DNA of 26,665 nucleotides from Caryophanales bacterium UBA2289 (lineage in GTDB: Bacteria; Bacillota_I; Bacilli_A; Izemoplasmatales; Hujiaoplasmataceae): NCBI GenBank assembly GCA_002345505.1, contig DDWJ01000035.1:1-26665 (forward strand). Reading direction: 5' to 3'. Below, one piece after another: positions 1 to 7,128 of the stretch. Position 1 is the first letter of the stretch. Each line of letters starts with the position of its first letter. A program made the translations under genes and the position numbers. A model generated the notes under the pieces. The model did no database searches, was not told where the DNA came from, and worked only from the letters and a program-made list of their open reading frames with translations.

Positions 1-38
1 TTATATCATTTTTTGTTTCAATTATTACTTTTTAAGAG

Positions 39-70
39 AAAAAAAGACTTGCTCTAACGCAAGTCTTTAA
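39..70 (-). terminator. Rho-independent terminator of the first surface lipoprotein gene
   Basis: A 10-bp perfect stem (43-52 with 59-68, arm AAAGACTTGC) closes a 6-base loop just past the stop codon. On the minus strand it runs into seven U residues (plus-strand A run 39-45). The arm sequence AAAGACTT recurs in the terminators at 1816-1843 and 3596-3625. Confidence 0.88.
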
Positions 71-74
71 GTGA

Positions 75-1748
75 TTATTGAGATAGTTCTGATTTTCTAT
101 AGATAAAATAATAATAAATAGACCCTTCTCGATCTGCTGCATAATCATCATACGAATCATCAGGAACATAAAATTTAGGAAAATCATTAGCTCTTGGCAT
201 CAACATTTTAGTAGTGTCACCATCAGTAACAACACTTCTATTGATAATAACTATCTCTAAAGAACTTTCTCCATAATATAAGGAATCTATATAAACTACT
301 GAACTTGGGACATTCAGAATCTTAATTTTTTCGGTTTCCGTAAATGAATCATAACCGATTCGAAGCAGTCCATCATTAAGGAAGATATCAACCAAATATT
401 TTTGACCCAAAAATGCAGCTGGGGCAATTATTGTTATATTATCTGGCATGATGTACCCACTATTAGTTTTAGCTCTTGGGTAACAAATCAAAATGTCACT
501 CATATAAAGCACGCCATCGATTGAATACAAATTTTTATTTTCTTCTGAGACATTAATTTCTTTTAGATTATAAACATAAGTGAAAGCTCTAGAGTTTACA
601 GTTTCAATATTTTTAGAAAGATTGATTACTTCTAGATGATTATTGCCGTTAAAAGCGACGCTGCCGATAGAACTAATCCGATCTGGAACTGTGAATTCCT
701 TATTTGTTAGTCCTGGCGGGTAAAAAGTTAATTCATATTTAGTATCTTCGGGATTAAAGTTAGAAACAACCCTTTTGTATACAACATTATTTTCAGTATA
801 GAAATAAATATTATCTGTAAAATCTAGGTTGATTAACTTAGGTGTATTGCTAAAAATATCTGCATAGAAAAATCCATACCTATTTGGGAACACAATTGTC
901 GTTAGTTTAGGCAAATTAACAAACGATTCCGGTTCAATCATTAAAGTGTATGGATTATCATCATGAACCGCTAAATCAAATAAAACTTTATATGAGGTAA
1001 ATTCGTCCCATCCAGGTATCATTCCCGGTTCATAAACTTTTAACACTTCTATTATTGGACAGCCCTCTGAAAACTTCCATCCAGTTTCAGTGGTTTCAGT
1101 AACTTGACATACATCACTAAATTGTTCCAATTTATTAACATACTCTAGATCAGAAATCACAGCTTCTCTAGTGCCGAAGTAATCGCCATAGAAACTAACC
1201 TTTTCTAAATTAGGCATATCAATAAAGGCATTAGAATAAATTCTCACTAATGAGTTTGGCAACTCGATTTCAACTATATCGGTTGATTTAAAAGCTTCGC
1301 TAGCGATTCCTTCTACTTTATATCCGTCGATTGTTTCCGGTACTCTAAGATATTTAGAATTACCGGTATAGCCTTTAATAGAAATCCAGTCAACACTAGG
1401 GTTAGAATAAAAGGAAAAAACATCTGAAGCATCTTCATATATAGCCGTTAAAGATAGTGAATCTTCAACGATCAAAGTATTGTTATAAACCGTTTCGCCA
1501 TCACTCCAGCCAACAAAAACCATATCTTCAAGTATATCGATTGGTAAAGTGATAATATCTCCCACAAAAAGCTCATCATAAACTCTATTCGTTCTGTTAT
1601 AATCGTTCACAAGAGTTACAACCGCTTCTATTTTTGAAGAAGTTTCAGATGTAGCGGGAGTAATAGAAACTGTAGTATTTTTATCGCAACCATATAATAA
1701 AACAAATGCAAATAGTAAAAATAATAATAAATAACTTCTTTTTCGCAT
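75..1748 (-). CDS. BspA-like LRR surface lipoprotein (array copy 1)
   Basis: A 557-aa secreted lipoprotein. The signal peptide (MRKRSY plus a hydrophobic core) ends in lipobox LLYGC with Cys21. A Thr/Ser-rich linker follows. Residues about 42-105 look like an InlB-B/Flg_new beta module (VTLVN..., FVGWSDGE, LTAIYED). The rest is BspA-type LRR_5 repeats with phrases such as IDGYKVEGIASEAF, LEKVSFYG and LYSIDGVLYMSD, closing on FYVPDDSYDDY. An insert with two cysteines (CQVTETTETGWKFSEGC) interrupts the repeats. ATG at 1746-1748 has GGAGGT at 1758-1763. It is the last of four tandem paralogues and has its own promoter. BspA-like proteins often bind host or matrix proteins; the ligand here is unknown. 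Confidence 0.88.
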   Translation of the reverse strand: MRKRSYLLLFLLFAFVLLYGCDKNTTVSITPATSETSSKIEAVVTLVNDYNRTNRVYDELFVGDIITLPIDILEDMVFVGWSDGETVYNNTLIVEDSLSLTAIYEDASDVFSFYSNPSVDWISIKGYTGNSKYLRVPETIDGYKVEGIASEAFKSTDIVEIELPNSLVRIYSNAFIDMPNLEKVSFYGDYFGTREAVISDLEYVNKLEQFSDVCQVTETTETGWKFSEGCPIIEVLKVYEPGMIPGWDEFTSYKVLFDLAVHDDNPYTLMIEPESFVNLPKLTTIVFPNRYGFFYADIFSNTPKLINLDFTDNIYFYTENNVVYKRVVSNFNPEDTKYELTFYPPGLTNKEFTVPDRISSIGSVAFNGNNHLEVINLSKNIETVNSRAFTYVYNLKEINVSEENKNLYSIDGVLYMSDILICYPRAKTNSGYIMPDNITIIAPAAFLGQKYLVDIFLNDGLLRIGYDSFTETEKIKILNVPSSVVYIDSLYYGESSLEIVIINRSVVTDGDTTKMLMPRANDFPKFYVPDDSYDDYAADREGSIYYYFIYRKSELSQ

Positions 1749-1783
1749 TAAACTAGCACCTCCATGTAATCAATAATCATTAT

Positions 1784-1812
1784 AATATAAGTTCCATTTG
1801 AATTTTAGTCAA
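1784..1812 (-). promoter_or_regulatory. Promoter of lipoprotein copy 1
   Basis: On the minus strand TTGACT (plus 1807-1812) and TATATT (plus 1784-1789) are 17 bases apart. TATAAT also begins 5 bases further downstream. It sits directly after the terminator of the preceding copy, so this gene is probably transcribed independently. Confidence 0.7.
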
Positions 1813-1843
1813 AAATGAAAAAGACTTGTTTTTGCAAGTCTTT
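1811..1843 (-). terminator. Rho-independent terminator of lipoprotein copy 2
   Basis: Stem AAAGACTTG (1820-1828) pairs with CAAGTCTTT (1835-1843), loop of 6. The minus-strand exit is U-rich (plus A-rich 1811-1820). The -35 box of copy 1 begins right at its edge. Confidence 0.85.
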
Positions 1844-1851
1844 AAAGCTAA

Positions 1852-3528
1852 TTAAGATAATTCTGATTGCTTCATTATATTGTTGTACATGAGAGACCAA
1901 TCCCGATCTGTTCTATAATCATCATAGGAATCATCAGGAACATAAAATATTGGAAAATCATAAGCCCTTGGCGCTCTAATATTAGTAATGCTTCCATCAA
2001 TAACTGCACTTCTATTAATAATTACTATTTCTAAAGAACTTGATCTAGAGTATAAAGAGTCTATATAAATTACCGAACTAGGAATATTTAATACTTTTAT
2101 TTTTTCGGTTTCTGTAAAAGTATCATAACCGATTCTTTCCAAACCGTCATTCATAGCTATGTCAACTAGATACTCTTGACCGAAAAAAGCAGCCGGTGCG
2201 ATTAAAATAATATTCTCTGGCATGATGTATAATTTATCAGTTTTAGCTCTTGGATACGCTAACAAGAAGTCACCAGCATATAGCACACCATCAATCGAAT
2301 ATAATATTTCGTTTTCTTCAGAAACATTAATTTCTCTTAGATTATAAGCATAACTAAATGCTCTCATACCAACATTTGTAACACTAGCAGGAAGATTGAT
2401 TACTTCAAGATAACTATTATCCATGAAAGCTAGTGAATTAATCACATATACACTATCTGGAACATCAAACGTCGTTGCTTCTAAGGCTGGCGGGTAATAA
2501 ACTAAAATATCTTGTGCTTCTTCTTCAGTTAAATTATCATTAGACTGATTAATAGAATAAACAATACCATTTCTAGATTCATATTTTATATTATTAACAA
2601 AAACTAGATTTCTTAAATTTGGTGTATTTTTAAACATTTGTGGATCAAACAAATCGAACTTTTCCGGAAATTCAACAGTAGTTAAACTCGGTAGATTAGA
2701 AAAAGCATAAATACTAAAGTTATGATAGAAATTAACATCATCATAGAATCTTATATCAAGAACTACTTCATAGGAATAAAACGATCCCAAATTAGGAACA
2801 TAAACTGTTTCAGAAACACCTAAAACTTCTTTTATAGGACATCCATCACTAAATTTCCATGAAGATCCATTTGTTTCAATAATCTCACAAACGTCACTAT
2901 TTTCTTCAATTAAATCATCATATTCTCCACTAGGTATCATTTTGGTTATTTCTCCATAATAATCACCATAAAAAGATATTTTTTCTAAATCTTGAGCATC
3001 AATAAAAGCTTCGGTATTAATTCTTACAACATTTTTAGGAATTTCAATTTCAATGATATCACTCATTTCAAAAGCATAAGAGCTTATCGAATAAACTATG
3101 TGGCCATCAATCATTTCAGGTATTCGTAAATACTTGGCATTACCTGTATATCCTGTTATCGAAATTTCAAAAGTTTCAGGATGCATCATATATTCAAATA
3201 CATCTTCAAATTCTTCATAAACAGCTGTTAAAGTAATTGATTGTTCAATTAAGTATTCACCGTAATAAAACTCTTCACCGTCACTCCAACCCACAAACAC
3301 TTTATCAACATCAATATCAACAGGTAATGTAATAACGTCACCGATGAAAACGTCATCAAAGACGCGATTCATTTGATTGTTTTCATTGACTAGAGTTACA
3401 ACCGCTTCTACTCTTGAAGTGGTTTCAGTCGATTCAGCAGTAGTTGAAACAGTTGTGGTTTTATCACAACCAAATAAAAGTGAAAATGAGAATAATAAAA
3501 CCAATAAAAATATACTTCTTTTATGCAT
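1852..3528 (-). CDS. BspA-like LRR surface lipoprotein (array copy 2)
   Basis: A 558-aa lipoprotein, the closest relative of copy 1. Signal peptide MHKRSIFLLV..., lipobox LLFGC with Cys21, then a Thr/Ser linker, an InlB-B/Flg_new-like module (VTLVNENNQ, FVGWSDGE, LTAVYEE), LRR_5 repeats with the cysteine insert CEIIETNGSSWKFSDGC, and a C-terminal FYVPDDSYDDY block. The start is ATG at 3526-3528, with GGAGGT at 3539-3544 ten bases away. A GTG at 3538-3540 in the same frame overlaps that ribosome binding site and cannot be the start. Ligand unknown; a surface or adhesion role is inferred from the family. Confidence 0.88.
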   Translation of the reverse strand: MHKRSIFLLVLLFSFSLLFGCDKTTTVSTTAESTETTSRVEAVVTLVNENNQMNRVFDDVFIGDVITLPVDIDVDKVFVGWSDGEEFYYGEYLIEQSITLTAVYEEFEDVFEYMMHPETFEISITGYTGNAKYLRIPEMIDGHIVYSISSYAFEMSDIIEIEIPKNVVRINTEAFIDAQDLEKISFYGDYYGEITKMIPSGEYDDLIEENSDVCEIIETNGSSWKFSDGCPIKEVLGVSETVYVPNLGSFYSYEVVLDIRFYDDVNFYHNFSIYAFSNLPSLTTVEFPEKFDLFDPQMFKNTPNLRNLVFVNNIKYESRNGIVYSINQSNDNLTEEEAQDILVYYPPALEATTFDVPDSVYVINSLAFMDNSYLEVINLPASVTNVGMRAFSYAYNLREINVSEENEILYSIDGVLYAGDFLLAYPRAKTDKLYIMPENIILIAPAAFFGQEYLVDIAMNDGLERIGYDTFTETEKIKVLNIPSSVIYIDSLYSRSSSLEIVIINRSAVIDGSITNIRAPRAYDFPIFYVPDDSYDDYRTDRDWSLMYNNIMKQSELS

Positions 3529-3564
3529 TAAGACTAGCACCTCCCCGTAATTAGCAATTATTAT

Positions 3565-3593
3565 ATCATAAAAGTTATGATATTTTTAGTCAA
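3565..3593 (-). promoter_or_regulatory. Promoter of lipoprotein copy 2
   Basis: TTGACT (plus 3588-3593), 17-base spacer, TATGAT (plus 3565-3570). Same placement against terminator and start codon as the copy 1 promoter. The 25 bases 3584-3608 are identical to 1803-1827. Confidence 0.7.
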
Positions 3594-3625
3594 AAATGAA
3601 AAAGACTTACATTTTGTAAGTCTTT
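3592..3625 (-). terminator. Rho-independent terminator of lipoprotein copy 3
   Basis: Stem AAAGACTTAC (3601-3610) pairs with GTAAGTCTTT (3616-3625) and overlaps the stop codon of copy 3. A U-rich exit follows on the minus strand. Confidence 0.85.
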
Positions 3626-5285
3626 AACTTTCGATTTCTAACTCGGAAATCGGATTGATAAAATTATAGTATTCAATCCAATTCATGTCAGCAAGATAAT
3701 CTTCATAAGAATCGTCAGGTACAAAAAACTGCGGTGAAGATGAATCTAATGAAGCCCTGATGATGGTTAGTGAACCATCTACAACTAGACTGCGATTAAT
3801 AATCACTGTCTCAATGGAACTTTCTCTTGCAAAATAAAGATCGATTATTCTTACTGAACTAGGAACATTGATCAATTCTATTTTTTTAACACCAGCAAAT
3901 GCGGAATGGCCAATGCTCTCTAACCCATTGTTTAATGAAACAAATTCTAAATATTTTTGTCCGTAGAAAGCGTAAGCTGCAATCATTTCGGTTTCTTCAG
4001 GAACTATAAAGTGTGTATCTTCTTTTGACATTGGGTATGTTACTAAAACATCGCGATTATATAAAATTCCATCTATTGTATAAAAATAGCTGTCATTAGC
4101 TTCTAGATTGATTGCTTTTAAGTTTTGATTATAGGTAAAGGCTCTAAACCCAATACTTGTTACACTATCGCTCATATTAACTTCTTCTAGATAATCATTA
4201 CCATAAAATGCCATTACACCAATTGTTTTAACCCGATTTGATACTGTAAATTCCTTATTCGTTAATCCTTGTGGATAGTAAACCAGTACATAATCTTCTT
4301 GACCAGGAATTTGACTTGTTGAAGATGAACGATAAACAATATTATCATTAACAAAATATCTACCTTTATCTGGGAAAGTCAAGTTAGACAATTTTGGTGT
4401 GTTGTTGAACATGCTTGGAAAAAAGATATTTAAATTATAAGGAAAATCAAAAGTTGTTAACTTGGGAAGATTTATAAAAGCATCTTCATCAATCATGGCT
4501 TTATAATAATTGTTAGTAAGAATAGCAGAATCTACTAATACAATGTAATTACAGAATGGATCATTACCAGGAATTATTATTGGGTCAGATTGGTGTAATA
4601 CTTCGATAATTGGACAACCTTCAGAAAACTTCCAACCATTTTCAGTGGTTTCAACTATTTGGCAGGTTTCATTATTTTCTTCAATAATATGATTATATTC
4701 AGTATCACCTATTACCATTTGTTCTGTTTCAAGAAATTCTCCATAGAAACTCACTTTTTCTAAGTTTTGCAAGTTTATAAAAGCGTTAGGATAAACTCTC
4801 ATGATTGTTGTTGGTAGTTCAATCTGAATGATTGGACTTTCTTCAAATGCGTAAGAGGCAATACCTCTTACTATATATCCGTCAATCTTATTAGGGATTC
4901 TTAGATATTTAGAATTTCCTAGATAACCGGTGATAGTTATTTCCTCTGACAAAGGATATATACTATACTCAAAGACGCTTGATACGTCTTCATAAATAGC
5001 TTGTAGGCTAAGTGAAGTTTCAACAGTTAAAGTATTATTGTAAATATTTTCTCCATCACTCCATCCAACAAAAACTTTTCCTTCTATTTCATCAACTGGT
5101 AAAGCTATTGTTTCACCGTAAGCAACTGAGTCAAAGTCTCTATTAGTATCATTGAATGTGTTTTCTAAACTAATTGAATGATAAGTTATAGAAGTTGTAG
5201 GTGCTTCGGTTAAAGCAGTGGATAAATTGTCGCAAGCAGTCATTGTAAAAATTAATAAAACTGCAATAAATAATCTCTTAAACAT
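3624..5285 (-). CDS. BspA-like LRR surface lipoprotein (array copy 3)
   Basis: A 553-aa lipoprotein: signal peptide MFKRLFIAVL..., lipobox MTAC with Cys18, short Thr-rich linker, InlB-B/Flg_new-like module (FVGWSDGENIYNN, LQAIYED), LRR_5 repeats, cysteine insert CQIVETTENGWKFSEGC, and C-terminal FFVPDDSYEDY. The ATG at 5283-5285 has AGGAGG at 5295-5300, nine bases upstream. The longer ATG at 5304-5306 would translate through that ribosome binding site and is rejected. I see no terminator between copy 4 and this gene and no convincing promoter, so it may be co-transcribed with copy 4. It is more diverged from copies 1 and 2 than they are from each other. Confidence 0.87.
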   Translation of the reverse strand: MFKRLFIAVLLIFTMTACDNLSTALTEAPTTSITYHSISLENTFNDTNRDFDSVAYGETIALPVDEIEGKVFVGWSDGENIYNNTLTVETSLSLQAIYEDVSSVFEYSIYPLSEEITITGYLGNSKYLRIPNKIDGYIVRGIASYAFEESPIIQIELPTTIMRVYPNAFINLQNLEKVSFYGEFLETEQMVIGDTEYNHIIEENNETCQIVETTENGWKFSEGCPIIEVLHQSDPIIIPGNDPFCNYIVLVDSAILTNNYYKAMIDEDAFINLPKLTTFDFPYNLNIFFPSMFNNTPKLSNLTFPDKGRYFVNDNIVYRSSSTSQIPGQEDYVLVYYPQGLTNKEFTVSNRVKTIGVMAFYGNDYLEEVNMSDSVTSIGFRAFTYNQNLKAINLEANDSYFYTIDGILYNRDVLVTYPMSKEDTHFIVPEETEMIAAYAFYGQKYLEFVSLNNGLESIGHSAFAGVKKIELINVPSSVRIIDLYFARESSIETVIINRSLVVDGSLTIIRASLDSSSPQFFVPDDSYEDYLADMNWIEYYNFINPISELEIES

Positions 5286-5370
5286 GAAATTACTCCTCCT
5301 AAGCATAGTAAAAATGCTTTTTAATCATATTCTCAACTCGATAATAATATATCTTAATATTTTACTTTTT

Positions 5371-7008
5371 TTACTCAATATATTCTGATTGTCTATGAAC
5401 AATAGAGCTTATATCATCCCAATTCGAGTTTTGAAGATAATCATCATAAGAATCATCTGGTATATAAAAAGATCCATCTCGTTTATAATTTGAACTGCCA
5501 ATATTTGTTATCGATCCATCAATCACAGAACTTCTATTAATAATGATAATATCAATTGCACTATTGATAATAAAATTACTGCCAATAGAGATTACAGAAC
5601 TAGGAATATTAATTTCTTTAATTAGCGTTGTCTCTGCAAATGCATATATATCGATTTTTTCTAATTTATCATTAAGAATTAATTCTTCAAGATAAATTTG
5701 TCTAAAAAAAGCAAATGGTGCAATTTCTCTAACATTTTCAGGAACTGTAAAACTTGTACCCGGCTTATGCTTTGGATAAACAACTAAAATATCATCTTTA
5801 TATAAAACGCCATCAATTGAATAGAAACTACCATCATTTTCTACAACATTGACTTCTTTTAGATTGCTTATATACAGGAAGAATTCATCACCGATAGTTT
5901 TGATATTGGGACCAAGATTGATAACCTCTAAATGTGGATTGAAACCATAAAAAATCATTCCATTAATAGAATTAACAAAATCAGGGACAGTAAACTCTTT
6001 ATCAGTCAAAGCCGGTGGATAATAAATCATTTCATACTGTACTTCAGGATTTTCCTGAGTAGGCTCAATAGTCGCATAGACCACATTATCAATTACTTGG
6101 TATTTATCATTACCATCAAATACTAGATTTAATAGATTAGGTGCTTTATAAATCATATCGGGAAAAAAGGATTTAAATCTTTCGGGAAACTCTATTGTGG
6201 TCAAATTAGGTACATCGTTAAATGCGAGCTGGGAAAATATAATGTCTGTACTACCATCATCATAAAGATTTAAATCCACATTAGTTCGATATGTTTGAAC
6301 ATTCCCTACACCGGGGATATAAAAATCAAAAATTTCTAAAACCTCACTTATTGGACAACCAGCACTAAATTTCCAAGATGTATCATTATCTTCAACAATT
6401 TGACAAACATCGCTATACTCAGTAATGATAGCTTCATACTGATTAGGACTAAAAGGTTTATAATTATATCCAGCATATTCACCGTAAAAGCTGACTTTTT
6501 CTAAATACGGAACGTTATTAAATGCCGATTGTATCATGGTTATTGTTTTAGGCAGTTCAACTTCTACAACATCAGTTTCGGTGAAGACATTTCTGCTTAA
6601 AACTCCAACATATTGATTATCAATTTGCTGAGGAACTCTTAAGTATTTAGCACTCCCTATATAACGATCAATGGAAATTTGACCTGTTTCAGGAATAATT
6701 GTATACTCAAAAATATCTTTAGTATCCTCATATTCAGCTTCAAGGGTTATATCTGTTTCAACTAAATAATCTCCTAAGTAATAGTTTTCTCCGCTACGCC
6801 AGCCAACAAAAGTTTTATTCTCAATATCATCTACTGGTAGTTCGATGATTTCTCCAAATGGAACATCATCCAAACTTTTACTCGTATCATTATATGAGTT
6901 GAGTAATGTGATTGTGTGATAAGTCGTCGTTGTTGTTTCGGTTTTTGAACTATCACACCCAACAAAAGTAATTACTAATAAAAATAATACAAACATTCTT
7001 TTTAGCAC
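5371..7008 (-). CDS. BspA-like LRR surface lipoprotein (array copy 4)
   Basis: A lipoprotein of about 545 aa: lipobox TFVGC with Cys18, Thr linker, InlB-B/Flg_new-like module (FVGWRSGENYY), LRR_5 repeats, cysteine insert CQIVEDNDTSWKFSAGC and C-terminal FYIPDDSYDDY. The start is not certain. GGAGG at 7016-7020 favours GTG at 7006-7008 (seven-base gap). TTG at 7012-7014 is too close to it and ATG at 6994-6996 too far. It heads the array in transcription order and has an extended -10 promoter. Function inferred from family only. Confidence 0.85.
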   Translation of the reverse strand: MLKRMFVLFLLVITFVGCDSSKTETTTTTYHTITLLNSYNDTSKSLDDVPFGEIIELPVDDIENKTFVGWRSGENYYLGDYLVETDITLEAEYEDTKDIFEYTIIPETGQISIDRYIGSAKYLRVPQQIDNQYVGVLSRNVFTETDVVEVELPKTITMIQSAFNNVPYLEKVSFYGEYAGYNYKPFSPNQYEAIITEYSDVCQIVEDNDTSWKFSAGCPISEVLEIFDFYIPGVGNVQTYRTNVDLNLYDDGSTDIIFSQLAFNDVPNLTTIEFPERFKSFFPDMIYKAPNLLNLVFDGNDKYQVIDNVVYATIEPTQENPEVQYEMIYYPPALTDKEFTVPDFVNSINGMIFYGFNPHLEVINLGPNIKTIGDEFFLYISNLKEVNVVENDGSFYSIDGVLYKDDILVVYPKHKPGTSFTVPENVREIAPFAFFRQIYLEELILNDKLEKIDIYAFAETTLIKEINIPSSVISIGSNFIINSAIDIIIINRSSVIDGSITNIGSSNYKRDGSFYIPDDSYDDYLQNSNWDDISSIVHRQSEYIE

Positions 7009-7044
7009 AAGCAAACCTCCTTATTGCAATAATAAACCTTTGCC

Positions 7045-7053
7045 ATTATACCA
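7045..7053 (-). promoter_or_regulatory. Extended -10 promoter of lipoprotein copy 4
   Basis: Minus strand TGGTATAAT is a perfect extended -10 (plus 7045-7053). No -35 matches at 16-18 bases, which suits an extended -10 promoter. The start of copy 4 lies about 40 bases downstream. Confidence 0.6.
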
Positions 7054-7067
7054 TATATTTTTTTTCA

Positions 7068-7106
7068 ATAAAATACCCAGGCTTAAAAAAACCTGGGCAT
7101 TTTATT
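7068..7106 (-). terminator. Terminator of the hydrolase gene
   Basis: CCCAGG (7076-7081) pairs with CCTGGG (7092-7097); AT pairs extend the stem on both sides and a U-rich stretch follows on the minus strand. It lies just past the hydrolase stop. The plus side is also U-rich, but no plus-strand gene ends here. Confidence 0.8.
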
Positions 7107-7128
7107 TTGTTGCTAAAAAGAGATTTGT

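Noticed and set aside
5307..5325. Hairpin GCATAGTAAAAATGC as a terminator between lipoprotein copies 4 and 3
   Set aside because: The T run is on the plus-strand side, so it would not stop minus-strand transcription, and the stem is only 4-5 bp.
5932..6126. Plus-strand reading frame of 64 codons opposite lipoprotein copy 4
   Set aside because: No ribosome binding site, low-complexity product, and it lies wholly inside a well-supported gene. Several similar short frames (for example 8072-8275, 11678-11899, 15758-15961, 17322-17537, 17699-18013, 18719-18904, 18976-19308, 22733-22954, 24543-24734, 25417-25599) were dismissed for the same reasons.
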